Assembly: GCA_963669295.1 (NCBI GenBank)
Contig: OY769938.1
Coordinates: forward strand, 4,464,001 to 4,528,000
Source of the DNA: G963669295 sp963669295
GTDB lineage: Bacteria > Bacteroidota > Bacteroidia > Flavobacteriales_D > CALLUQ01
Length of the DNA: 64,000 nucleotides
Direction of reading: 5' to 3'
Shown here: piece after piece, positions 1-10,000 of the stretch
Numbering within the stretch: the first letter of the stretch is position 1
Layout of the letters: every line of letters begins with the position of its first letter
The notes under the pieces: model-generated
Seen by the model: only the letters and a program-made list of their open reading frames with translations
Database searches by the model: none
Told to the model about the DNA's origin: nothing
Translations under genes and position numbers: made by a program

Positions 1-1120
1 TAATGGGGTTACCTACAGTTGGAACTTCGACGATGGGTCGCCATTAGACAATACCGTGCAGCCCACGCATACCTTTACATCGGTTGGTACTTACAACGTT
101 ATGCTCATTGCTACCGATTCATCAACTTGTAACATAGCAGATACCACCTACCTTACCATTGAGAGCACTACACCATCTCCAGTAGTCGCTGATTTTACAG
201 TAGTGCAAAATGCAAATTGCTCGTTGTTTCAGATAGAAACAACCAACAACAGCACCGGCAACAACCTGGTGTACGAGTGGAACATGGGCGATGGTACCAC
301 CTATGCCGATAGCAATATAGCACATCAATACTCCGGCCCGGGTACTTTTACCATTACCCTTATTGTAGCCGATTCAGTATGCTACTCTTCTGATACCAGC
401 ATCGTTACGGTGATCTTACAAGAAAGCATGGCGATCAATCTTGGCCCTGATCAGCTGATATGCGATGGCGTTTCCGCTACCCTGGATGCAGGCGTTTCGG
501 GGTTAACGTATAGCTGGAATACCCAGGAAACTACCCAAACCATTGTTGCTGATGTGGCAGGAACTTACTGGGTGGTGGTAAGCGATGGGGTGTGCGAAGT
601 ATCCGATACGGTGCAAGTACAAATTGCTCCCGACATAGACCTGGGCTATGTAGATGAATTGTGCGTGGGGCAACGGTTGGTACTCGACCCTGGTGTTCCG
701 GCACAATCTTACCTATGGAATACAGGAGCTACTACCCAACAAATAGAAGTAATGTTGGGAGGAGAATACACCTTTACCCTGGTAGATAGCTTCGGTTGTA
801 TTCGCACAGATACGGTTACTGTAATTGAAAGCGAAAACTCTACTGAAGTATTTGTACCCAATGCCTTTACTCCTAATGGTGATGGGGTGAACGACATTTG
901 GTACCCTGTTGGAGAAGGCATGGAAGACTTTGAACTACAAATCTTTACCCGTTGGGGAGAACTCATCTTTACTTCCAATAGTACTGATGTAGGATGGGAT
1001 GGCACCTTTAAAGGAGATGCAGCACAAAATGGGGTGTATGTATACAAGATGTGGTACATCAATACGTGTATAGGGTCTGATTTTGTACAGAAATTTGGGC
1101 ACATTGTGCTGGTGCGGTAA
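1..1120 (+). repeat. direct repeat copy A (paralogous 3' gene halves)
   Basis: Bases 1-1120 align to 4071-5190 at a constant offset of 4070 with no net insertion or deletion through to the stop codon. Long stretches are identical and many differences are synonymous. It is a gene duplication in tandem. Confidence 0.85.
2..1120 (+). CDS. secreted PKD-repeat protein with gliding-motility C-terminal (CHU_C) domain, 5' end cut by window
   Basis: The reading frame is open from base 2, so the N-terminus lies outside the window. The visible 372 residues hold PKD-type beta-sandwich repeats (the motifs YSWNFDDG and YEWNMGDG followed by HTF/HQY and GTY/GTF), then two Ig-like repeats with the motif SYLWNTGATTQQI, and finally a C-terminal domain beginning FTPNGDGVNDIW and ending in GHIVLVR. 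That last domain is the CHU_C / T9SS type B sorting domain, so the protein is exported across the outer membrane and is probably surface-bound. It is a close tandem paralogue of the next gene. Its ligand is unknown; adhesion is an inference from the domain types. Confidence 0.9.
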   Translation, partial: NGVTYSWNFDDGSPLDNTVQPTHTFTSVGTYNVMLIATDSSTCNIADTTYLTIESTTPSPVVADFTVVQNANCSLFQIETTNNSTGNNLVYEWNMGDGTTYADSNIAHQYSGPGTFTITLIVADSVCYSSDTSIVTVILQESMAINLGPDQLICDGVSATLDAGVSGLTYSWNTQETTQTIVADVAGTYWVVVSDGVCEVSDTVQVQIAPDIDLGYVDELCVGQRLVLDPGVPAQSYLWNTGATTQQIEVMLGGEYTFTLVDSFGCIRTDTVTVIESENSTEVFVPNAFTPNGDGVNDIWYPVGEGMEDFELQIFTRWGELIFTSNSTDVGWDGTFKGDAAQNGVYVYKMWYINTCIGSDFVQKFGHIVLVR

Positions 1121-1162
1121 CAATTAAAACACCGGCCTAATAGCCGTTACAAAATAACTTTA

Positions 1163-1190
1163 GGGCAAGCGAATCGCTTGCCCTTTTCTC
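1163..1190 (+). terminator. intrinsic terminator after the first PKD gene
   Basis: A perfect 9-bp inverted repeat (GGGCAAGCG / CGCTTGCCC, 3-base loop AAT) is followed by TTTTCTCTT, 42 bases after the stop codon. Confidence 0.85.
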
Positions 1191-1341
1191 TTCCTTTAAG
1201 TAAGCGAACACAGTTAAATCCCACTAAATCCGTTTAGAATTGGTTAGGAATTTAACAATGAAGCAACCTTTGTTAAAAAATATCGTCTATGGTGCAAACA
1301 GAATTAATAAATTGAAAAAGCTTTTATACACTACCTGAACT

Positions 1342-4300
1342 ATGAGAACGCTAAAAACATTAGCTGTTTGCTTCTCTACCATCCTCTCTACCATGTGCCT
1401 CGCGCACGAAAATCACACTTCGGCAAAAGCTGAAGCCTCCATTGCATTTGTTCAAAACAAGGGACAGTGGCATGCCAATGCATTGTATAAAGCGGGTGTA
1501 GGCCATGGCAGTATATTCCTTGAACACCATGCCTTTACGCATGTGCAAATGCATGCAGGGGATGAAGAACAACGCCACCATCTGATGCACGATAACCCTG
1601 CGCAGTTTAAAAAATTTGCTGTGCGTGGTCATGCCTGGAAAACCAATTTTATTGGAGCCAATCCGTTGGTAGAAGTACTGCCCAAAGAAAAACGTAGGGA
1701 ATACCACAACTACTTTTTAAGCAACAACACCGCAGAATGGGCAGGTAACGTGCCCCTGTTTAACGAGGTAATGTATAACAATTTATACCACAACATTCAC
1801 TTGCGTGCATACAGTCAGGAAACCAATTTTAAGTACGATTTTATTGTAAAGGCTGGAGCCGACCCTTCCATCATAGCCATGGAGTACGATGGAGTGGATG
1901 CCATGCACTTGCAAAACGAACACTTATTGCTACAAACCAGTGTAGGCGATTTTAAAGAGTTGGCTCCCTATGCCTATCAGGTCATTAATGGAGTGCAGGT
2001 AGAAGTACGTTGCCACTATGTGTTAGATGGCAATACCGTACGGTTCTCGTTTCCTTCAGGATACGATGGAACAGTAGATCTTATCATCGACCCGGTGCTG
2101 GTAGCAGCCACCTTGTCGGGCACCACAGGAACTACCAATTACGGCCACTGTGCTACATTCGATAACGATGGAAACATCTACACTGGAGCCATTAGCTTTA
2201 ACACAGGATACCCCGTTAATACCGGAACATTTCAGAGCGCTTTTGGTGGTGGTGGAACCGATATTGCTATCAGCAAACTATCGGCCGATGGTACCACCCT
2301 CATTTATGCCACCTACCTTGGAGGCAATGGCGGTGATTATCCTCACAGTATGTTTGTAAGCGATACCGACGAGCTGTACATCATGGGAACCTCGGGTTCC
2401 TCAGATTACCCTTTATCGGCCAATGCCTTTGACAATACCCTTAATGTGGGTGGTGGCACAGGCTTCGACAACGACTTTGTAGTGACCCACTTTACTGATG
2501 ATGCCACCAACATTATAGGATCTACCTATGTAGGGGGCGATGCCAACGATGCCAACAATTCTCTTTCATGGAACTATGGCGACAATTATCGTGGAGAAAT
2601 TATTGTGGATGGGGCAGGCAACTGCTATGTGGCTGGCTCTACCAATTCCAACGATTTTCCTGTAACAGCGGGAGCCTATCAAACTACACACGGTGGCGGA
2701 CAGGATGGAGTAGTATTTAAAATGCCCCCCGATTTATCGTCCATGACCTGGGCCACTTACCTGGGAGGCACTGGTGAAGATGCCGGCTTTGGAATACGGC
2801 TCGATGCTGGAGGCAATGCCTATGTATGTGGAGGAACATCCGCAGGATTCTTTACGGGAACAGGCTATCAAACCACTTTTCAGGGCGGACAGGCCGACGG
2901 CTATGTCATGCAACTATCGGCTAATGGAAGTACCGTGATGAACAGCAGCTATTGGGGCACTGCAGGCGATGATTACGCCTTTTTTGTAGACCTCGATTTG
3001 GATGGCGACGTATACCTATACGGGCAAAATGGCAATGGCGCTCCGGTAACAGCCGGTGTATATTCTAACGCTGGCAGTATGCAATTCATCTCTAAGCTCG
3101 ACCCTGCGTTAAGCGCTTTACAATATTCAACAGTAATCGGTTCTGGTTCTGGAACCAACGACTTTGTGCCCATTGCCTTTATGGTAGACGATTGTGAGTA
3201 TGCCTACTTTTCAGGACACTCAGCATTCGGCAACCTACCCACTTCACCTGGAGCAATACAAACTACAGGTGGCTTTTACCTGGGGGTATTAGAACCTGAT
3301 GCCATTGGACTAAACTATGCTACCTTTTATGGTGGTGGTGGCGACCACGTAGATGGCGGAACCAGCCGTTTCGACCCATCGGGAATTGTATACCAGGGCG
3401 TATGTACCTCCAACGGATTCAACACCACGCCAGGTGCATGGTCGGGTACCTACCCGGCAGGATACGACATTGGCGTATTTAAAATTGACTTTCAGGTAAG
3501 CCCATTGGATGCTTCTGCTGCGGCAAGCCCTTCATCGGCAGGATGTGCTCCGTTTACCGTAACCTTCGATAACACCAGTACCGGTTCCGACTTTATTTGG
3601 GATTTCGACGATGGTACCCCCATCGACAACAGTTTTGAGCCTACCCATACCTTCACTACACCGGGGGTATACGACGTGATGCTCATTGCCATCGATTCCA
3701 TGGCATGTACCGTTACTGATACCACCTACCTTACCATTACAGTAGGTAGCGCACTACCAGTAACAGCGGCATTTAGCCATACATTGGATTGTGCTACCAT
3801 GACGGTGGACGTTCAAAACACCGGCACCACCAACGTAATTTATAACTGGGACATGGGCGATGGCAACACCTATACTACCGAAAATGTAACTCACACCTAT
3901 GGAGCAATAGGCACCTATACCATCACCTTTGTTGCTGGCGATACAGTATGCGGCAATACCGATACGGTGTCGACAGTCATTACCATTGCACCGGCAGTGC
4001 TGGCCGATATTGCCGCCAGCCCTGATACCATGGGGTGTGCTCCTTTTACAGTAGATTTTACCAACAACAGTAATGGTGTTACCTACAGTTGGAACTTTGA
4101 TGATGGATCGCCATTAGACAATACTGTGCAGCCTACCCATACCTTTATGTCGGCAGGCACTTATGATGTCATGCTCATTGCCATCGATTCATCAACTTGC
4201 AACATTGCCGATACCACCTACCTTACTATTGTAGGTACCACACCTGCACCTGTTGTAGCCGATTTTACAGCCACGCAAAATGTCAATTGCTCGTTGTTTC

Positions 4301-5190
4301 AGGTAGAAACAGACAACAACAGCACCGGCAACAACCTGGTGTTTGAATGGGATATGGGTGATGGCAATACCTATGTCGATAGCAACGTAGTGCATCAATA
4401 TGGAGGGTTGGGTACTTATACCATTACCCTTATTGTAACCGATTCGGTATGCTACTCTTCCGATACCACTACCGTTACGGTGAGCCTACAAGCGGGTATG
4501 GCCATAGACCTTGGCCCCGATCAGGTGATTTGCGATGGTAACTCCACCATATTAGATGCAGGTGTTGCAGGATTAACCTACAGTTGGAATACCCAGGCCA
4601 CTACACAAACTATTGTGGCCGATACAGCAGGCACCTACGCAGTAGTAGTAAGCGATGGTGTTTGTGAAGCCACAGATACAGTGCACGTACAAATTGCTCC
4701 AGGTATGGATATGGGCTATGTAGATGAACTATGTGTTGGGCAGTTGCTTACGCTCGACCCAGGTGTTCCCGCCCAATCGTACCTCTGGAATACCGGTGCT
4801 ACCACACAACAAATACAAGTAATGGTAGGAGGCGAATACATCTTTACCCTGGTCGATGACTTCGGATGTACCCGGGTAGATACCATCACTGTTATTCAAA
4901 GCGAAAGCTCTATAGAAGTATTTGCTCCCAATGCCTTTACCCCCAATGGCGATGGTGTGAACGATATTTGGTACCCCGTTGGCAGTGGTATGGAAGACTT
5001 TGAACTGCAAATATTTACCCGATGGGGAGAGTTGATCTTTACCTCTAACAGCATTGATGTTGGCTGGGACGGTACCTTTAAAGGGCGTGGAACTCAAAAT
5101 GGCGTATACGTATACAAAATGTGGTATACCAACTCGTGTACAGGAGATGATATTATACAGAAATTCGGACACATTGTATTGGTTCGTTAA
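1342..5190 (+). CDS. secreted beta-propeller / PKD protein with CHU_C sorting domain
   Basis: A 1282-residue exported protein. Residues 1-21 form a signal peptide. Residues about 33-250 resemble the DUF7948 module (starts AFVQNKGQW) that precedes SBBP beta-propeller repeats. Residues about 250-720 carry the SBBP repeats, with recurring ATYLGG and GNAYV-like motifs. Four PKD-like repeats follow (WDFDDG, WDMGDG, WNFDDG, WDMGDG), then Ig-like repeats, and a CHU_C domain from about residue 1193 (APNAFTPNGDG). T9SS type B secretion and surface attachment are expected from the family. The upstream gap of 221 bases is AT-rich and carries the terminator of the previous gene. Function of the propeller is unknown. 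Confidence 0.93.
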   Translation: MRTLKTLAVCFSTILSTMCLAHENHTSAKAEASIAFVQNKGQWHANALYKAGVGHGSIFLEHHAFTHVQMHAGDEEQRHHLMHDNPAQFKKFAVRGHAWKTNFIGANPLVEVLPKEKRREYHNYFLSNNTAEWAGNVPLFNEVMYNNLYHNIHLRAYSQETNFKYDFIVKAGADPSIIAMEYDGVDAMHLQNEHLLLQTSVGDFKELAPYAYQVINGVQVEVRCHYVLDGNTVRFSFPSGYDGTVDLIIDPVLVAATLSGTTGTTNYGHCATFDNDGNIYTGAISFNTGYPVNTGTFQSAFGGGGTDIAISKLSADGTTLIYATYLGGNGGDYPHSMFVSDTDELYIMGTSGSSDYPLSANAFDNTLNVGGGTGFDNDFVVTHFTDDATNIIGSTYVGGDANDANNSLSWNYGDNYRGEIIVDGAGNCYVAGSTNSNDFPVTAGAYQTTHGGGQDGVVFKMPPDLSSMTWATYLGGTGEDAGFGIRLDAGGNAYVCGGTSAGFFTGTGYQTTFQGGQADGYVMQLSANGSTVMNSSYWGTAGDDYAFFVDLDLDGDVYLYGQNGNGAPVTAGVYSNAGSMQFISKLDPALSALQYSTVIGSGSGTNDFVPIAFMVDDCEYAYFSGHSAFGNLPTSPGAIQTTGGFYLGVLEPDAIGLNYATFYGGGGDHVDGGTSRFDPSGIVYQGVCTSNGFNTTPGAWSGTYPAGYDIGVFKIDFQVSPLDASAAASPSSAGCAPFTVTFDNTSTGSDFIWDFDDGTPIDNSFEPTHTFTTPGVYDVMLIAIDSMACTVTDTTYLTITVGSALPVTAAFSHTLDCATMTVDVQNTGTTNVIYNWDMGDGNTYTTENVTHTYGAIGTYTITFVAGDTVCGNTDTVSTVITIAPAVLADIAASPDTMGCAPFTVDFTNNSNGVTYSWNFDDGSPLDNTVQPTHTFMSAGTYDVMLIAIDSSTCNIADTTYLTIVGTTPAPVVADFTATQNVNCSLFQVETDNNSTGNNLVFEWDMGDGNTYVDSNVVHQYGGLGTYTITLIVTDSVCYSSDTTTVTVSLQAGMAIDLGPDQVICDGNSTILDAGVAGLTYSWNTQATTQTIVADTAGTYAVVVSDGVCEATDTVHVQIAPGMDMGYVDELCVGQLLTLDPGVPAQSYLWNTGATTQQIQVMVGGEYIFTLVDDFGCTRVDTITVIQSESSIEVFAPNAFTPNGDGVNDIWYPVGSGMEDFELQIFTRWGELIFTSNSIDVGWDGTFKGRGTQNGVYVYKMWYTNSCTGDDIIQKFGHIVLVR
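4071..5190 (+). repeat. direct repeat copy B
   Basis: Second copy of the 1.1-kb direct repeat that begins at base 1. It encodes the last PKD repeats, the Ig-like repeats and the CHU_C domain of the second gene. Recombination between the copies would delete about 4 kb and fuse the two genes in frame. Confidence 0.85.
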
Positions 5191-5214
5191 CAAAACAAAC
5201 CTTATATAAATAGG

Positions 5215-5240
5215 AAGGGCGCAATAAGCGCCCTTTTTTC
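5215..5240 (+). terminator. intrinsic terminator after the second PKD gene
   Basis: The stem AAGGGCGC / GCGCCCTT with a 5-base loop is followed by a T run, 24 bases after the stop codon. It isolates the PKD genes from the TIR operon downstream. Confidence 0.88.
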
Positions 5241-5387
5241 TTGCAATAAAAACAGCAATTACACGTTTATTACATACCCCGAACAAATACTACCAGTCCC
5301 TTTTCATTCTCGTTGTTAAAACTAATTGTCATTCGACACGATTAGCAATCGCTTGAAAATAAGCACGTTTAGCATGCTTTTGGAAAG

Positions 5388-5423
5388 TTTAGTTGTCCCT
5401 TGCCACAATCTTTTGTCCATAAA
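5388..5423 (+). promoter_or_regulatory. bipartite TTGTCC element upstream of the TIR operon
   Basis: The block reads TTTAGTTGTCCC, 11 bases, then TTTTGTCCATA. The two TTGTCC hexamers start 20 bp apart (5393 and 5413), which is two helical turns, so one protein could contact both on one face. It sits 26-61 bases before the TIR start codon. A near-identical block with the same spacing is found at 38388-38423. A regulator site is inferred; the trans-acting protein is not known. Confidence 0.55.
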
Positions 5424-5448
5424 TATGGCGATAGATTGAATTATCATT

Positions 5449-6981
5449 ATGGTGCGGAAAGTGTCTGGCAATAGTAATACTGCTTTGACAGACTTAATGG
5501 ATTTTAAAAAGGACATACTCATCAGCTATGCTCATATCGACGATGAATCGTTGATGGAGGGGCAAAAAGGATGGATTTCAGAGTTTCATCGCTCGTTAGA
5601 GGTACGGCTGTCTCAACTCATGGGGGCGCGTCCGGTAATTTGGCGCGACCCTAAGCTACAGGGCAACGATTTCTTTGGAGAGGAGATTGTCGATCAATTT
5701 CCGGAGGTGGCCTTGTTGATATCTATTCTATCGCCTCGTTATGTGCGCTCGGAATGGTGTACGAAAGAGGTGGGTGAATTTATCAAAGCAGCCCAGGAAA
5801 ATGGCGGGTTTAAGTTGCGTAACAAGTCGCGCATTTTTAAAGTCATTAAAACACCCATTCCGCTCGAAGATCATCCTGAAGCCATTCGCGAAACATTAGG
5901 CTACGAGTTTTTTAAGCTGGATCCGGAAACAGGCAGGCCCAAAGAATTTGGTAAAATATATGGCCCGGAAGCAGAGTTGGCCTATTGGGAAAAACTCGAC
6001 GACCTGGCACACGACATTACCGATCTGCTCAATCAATTGCAAAAGATGGGCCCGCAAGTTGGTGGTGATGTTGCATTGAACGACGATGCTGTGGCCGTAT
6101 ACCTGGCACAAACCAGCTACGACCTTCGCGAATATCGCGATAACATAAAACGGGAATTGCAAGAGCACGGCTATCGTGTGCTACCCGATCAGCACCTGCC
6201 ACTCATTGCCCCCGACTTCATCAGCGAATCAGCACAACTTATGGATCAGTGTGAGGTTGCTATTCACCTCATAGGCGAAAACTATGGCATCATTCCCGAA
6301 GGGTCGCAAAAATCGGTAGTAGAGCTGCAAAATGAAACTGCAGCACAAAAAAGCAAAGAAGGAAAGCTGAAACGACTCATTTGGTTTTCGCCCCACACCG
6401 AAACAGAAGATGAACGGCAAATCAACTTTGTAGAGCACCTCAAAACCAGTGAACTCATGCACGAGGGAGCCGATTTGTTTGAAAACTCGCTAGAAGATTT
6501 GAAATACGCCATTCACGACCAGTTGGCTGCGCTGAAGAAAGAAGAACAAAAAGAAGAAGAAAAAGTAGAGGAGGGAGACGACCTTCCTCCACAAATATAC
6601 CTGCTTTGCGACCAGAAAGATTTAGACGATGTAATTCCGTTGGAAGACTACCTTTTTGAACAAGGGTACGACGTTATCCTTCCTGTATTTGAAGGCGACG
6701 AGCAGCAGGTACGGATCGACCACCAGGAAAACTTGAAAGCATGCGATGCAGTCATCATTTATTATGGGGCAGGCAATGAACTGTGGATGCGTTCCAAAAC
6801 GCGCGACCTCATGAAGATTGCGGGCTATGGCAGGAAGAAACCCTTGAATACAAAGGCGGTATACCTGGCCCCCCCCATGAACCCGCGCAAAGAACGATTC
6901 AGAGCGCAAGGCATGACTGCCATTAACGGAAGCGATGGCTTTGCACCGGAATTGATGCAACCTTTTACCGAAAAACTATAA
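5449..6981 (+). CDS. three-module TIR-domain protein
   Basis: A soluble 510-residue protein. Residues about 18-150 form a TIR domain: it begins KKDILISYAHIDD, has the segment PVIWRDPKLQGNDFF, and carries SEWCTKE, in which Glu107 aligns with the catalytic glutamate of NAD-cleaving TIR domains (the WCxxE motif). Residues about 210-330 (AVYLAQTSYDLREYRD) look like a second Rossmann-type module of the DUF4062/TIR-like kind, and residues about 388-505 (QIYLLCDQKDLDDVIPLEDY) a third. A charged linker (about 365-385) separates the last two. It is the first gene of a seven-gene run; the next gene follows after 66 bases. Met17 (MDFKKD) is an alternative start. NADase activity is a family-based inference. 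Confidence 0.88.
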   Translation: MVRKVSGNSNTALTDLMDFKKDILISYAHIDDESLMEGQKGWISEFHRSLEVRLSQLMGARPVIWRDPKLQGNDFFGEEIVDQFPEVALLISILSPRYVRSEWCTKEVGEFIKAAQENGGFKLRNKSRIFKVIKTPIPLEDHPEAIRETLGYEFFKLDPETGRPKEFGKIYGPEAELAYWEKLDDLAHDITDLLNQLQKMGPQVGGDVALNDDAVAVYLAQTSYDLREYRDNIKRELQEHGYRVLPDQHLPLIAPDFISESAQLMDQCEVAIHLIGENYGIIPEGSQKSVVELQNETAAQKSKEGKLKRLIWFSPHTETEDERQINFVEHLKTSELMHEGADLFENSLEDLKYAIHDQLAALKKEEQKEEEKVEEGDDLPPQIYLLCDQKDLDDVIPLEDYLFEQGYDVILPVFEGDEQQVRIDHQENLKACDAVIIYYGAGNELWMRSKTRDLMKIAGYGRKKPLNTKAVYLAPPMNPRKERFRAQGMTAINGSDGFAPELMQPFTEKL

Positions 6982-7047
6982 CACTAAACAGCATAATAAA
7001 TAGGCAACGAAGATCAACCAACACTAACCACTAAAAACCAAGCTTCA

Positions 7048-10000
7048 ATGACAGAAGCCGAATACATGAACCCTTTTCCCGGTCTACGCTCTTTTGAGGA
7101 AGACGAAGACTATTTGTTTTTTGGCCGGGAAAAGCAAATCGATGAGCTGCTGAAAAAACTCAGAACAGCTCGCTTTTTGGCAGTAGTCGGCGCCTCAGGA
7201 AGCGGTAAATCTTCGTTGGTCAAATGTGGATTATTGCCCGGTCTGTATGGCGGCTACATGGTAGGTGCCGGGTCAGGGTGGAAAGTTACGGTTTTCCGTC
7301 CGGGCAATGATCCCATTGGCAACATGGCACGAAACCTTGCTGAACCTGGGGTGTTGTACGAAGAAGAAGAGATGGACATGGCCTATGCCCCCATCATCGA
7401 ATCTACCTTGCGACGTAGTAAACTAGGACTGGTAGAAGCCGTTCGGCAATCGAAACTCCAACCCGATGAAAACCTATTGATTGTAGTAGACCAGTTTGAA
7501 GAGCTGTTCCGTTTCAGCAAGTACGAAAAGCAAGCCAAAGAAGGTACCCGCGATTCGTTGGCCTTCATCAACATGCTGCTCACTGCTGCTGAGCAAACCG
7601 ACCTCCCCATTTACATTGTATTCACCATGCGGTCCGACTTCCTGGGCGACTGTACTGAATTCAGGGGATTGCCAGAAGCCATTAATAAAGGCCAGTACCT
7701 CATTCCTCGAATGACCCGTGAAGAACGACGCGAAGCCATTGCTGGCCCAATTGCTGTGAGTGGTGCAGAAATATCGTCGCAGTTGCTTACCCGACTGCTT
7801 AACGATGTGGGCGACAACCCCGATCAATTGCCCATCCTCCAGCATGCCCTTATGCGTACTTGGGACAATTGGCACCAAAACCATGAAGAAGGAGAATCCA
7901 TTGGGTTAAAGCACTACCAAAACATTGGTACCATGTCGGGTGCACTGTCGTTGCATGCCGACGAAGCTTATGGGGAGTTAGAAAATAAACACGACCAGTA
8001 CATTTGCGAAATACTCTTTAAAGCCCTTACCGATAAAGGAAGCGATAGTAGAGGAATACGTAGGCCTACACGACTGAGCGAAATTTGTGAATTGGCCAAT
8101 GCCCCCGTCGAAGACGTGGTGAAAATAATAGAAGTATTCCGCCAACCCGGACGCTCGTTCTTAATGCCACCAGTAGGTGTTGAACTGCAAGAAAATGACA
8201 TCATCGACATATCGCACGAAAGCTTAATGCGGGTATGGGAAAAGCTGATGGCATGGGTAGATGAAGAAGCCCTATCGGCAGAAACCTACCTCCGATTGGC
8301 AGAAGCTGGAGTATTGTACCTCGAAGGCAAAACAGGGCTGTGGCGCGACCCCGAACTGCAAATTGCACTCAACTGGGAAGAAGAAAACCAACCCAATGCC
8401 ACCTGGGCACAACGCTACCACCCCGGATTTGAAGCAGCCATTAGCTTTTTGCGCTACAGCAAAGAAAAGCACGATGCTGAAATACTGGCCAAAGAACTGG
8501 CACAAAAGAAAAGACTACGACGTTCGCGCATCTTCCTCATCGTAGTAAGCACCATGGGAGTGATTGCCATGTTTTTAGCAGGATTTGCTTTCTCTGAAAA
8601 AACAAAGGCAGATGCTGCAAGAAACAAAGCACTTATTGCACAACTCAATGCCGAAATAGATGGGCTGGATGCACGAGTGAAAGCGGTGAATGCCAACTTG
8701 CAGGAAGGCATTGCCGACCAGGAGAAAAAGGTAGCAACAGAGGCACAAAAAATAGCTGAAGAGGCGAAAGAAGATGCCATCAAGGAACGCGACAATGCCC
8801 TCTACCAACAATACCAGGCCATGCTATCACAAAGAGATGCCGACGTATCGGCACTAGAGGCAGAAATACTGGCCCTGGTAGCCGACTCCTCATCCATTGT
8901 AGCAGAAATACAACGATCGTTGGCCGATAGCCTGAAAAACGAAACAGATACCACCTACCATATTGCACTGGCACGAAACCTCTCGGCCGAAGCCATTCGC
9001 CTCATCGACAGTGGAGAGGAAGAAGCAGGGGTAAAGAAAGCATTGGAAGCTTACTACCTCAATGAAGCATTTAATGGGCCAAAAGAAAACAACGACATCT
9101 ATCAGGCACTGCACAAAGCACTTCGCGCAAAAGGGCAAGATTATACGTACGACATGCACAGCAATGGGGTACGGACGCTCATATTAAGCGATAGCACTAA
9201 AGTTATTTCGGGCGACGATGATATGGAAATTCATATCATAGATATGAGTACCGCTTCGGGGGAAATGCAGCAAAACAAAGTGGTAAAATTGAAAGAACGA
9301 ATAAGATCTTTGGCCCACAGTAACGATGGACAGTTTATTGCAGCAGGCACATTTAATGGAGGAGTGTTGCTATGGAAAAAATCAGACTTGTTAAAGAAAA
9401 CAAATACAGCTACACAAGGAAATAGATTAACGCGCAACAAGAAAGCAGTTAAATTAGCCTCTTTACGCGAAGCAGCACCCATTGAAGATTTAACATTTAC
9501 TACAGTTGATGGGGTGAGTTACCTCACCTACATTGCCGGAGACACATTGCGGCTGTGTAAAGTTACCAACCAGGGATGTACGCCCATCGACTTCATTGGC
9601 AACCGTCGTGGCATTGATGCTCTTGCGGTAGATGCGCAAGGAAAAGCATTGCTGGTAGGCATTAACGATACCCTTTACCATTACCCAATGGCTAAAAATC
9701 TGGCAGGAGGTAAGCCCTTCAGTAATTATGTGGCCACTCCTATGGGGCAGTCGGTTAGCTGTGTTGCCATGGATGAAAATTTGAAATATACAGCCGTAGG
9801 CCTGACCAATGGCGACCTTCGCTTAATGGGTGTTATGAATCAACAATTTGATACTACACTTATTTCAGTACACAAAACAGCCATCACCGGGTTAGATTTT
9901 CATCACTCAGGCAATGGCATACAGTTGGCTACATCTGGCTACGATCAAACGGCAAAGCTCATTAGCATCAATACCATAGCAAAAGGCTACACAGGAAGAA

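Noticed and set aside
709..1123. Long antisense frames opposite the PKD/CHU_C genes
   Set aside because: They arise from codon bias of the repetitive + strand genes and recur in both paralogues at equivalent places.
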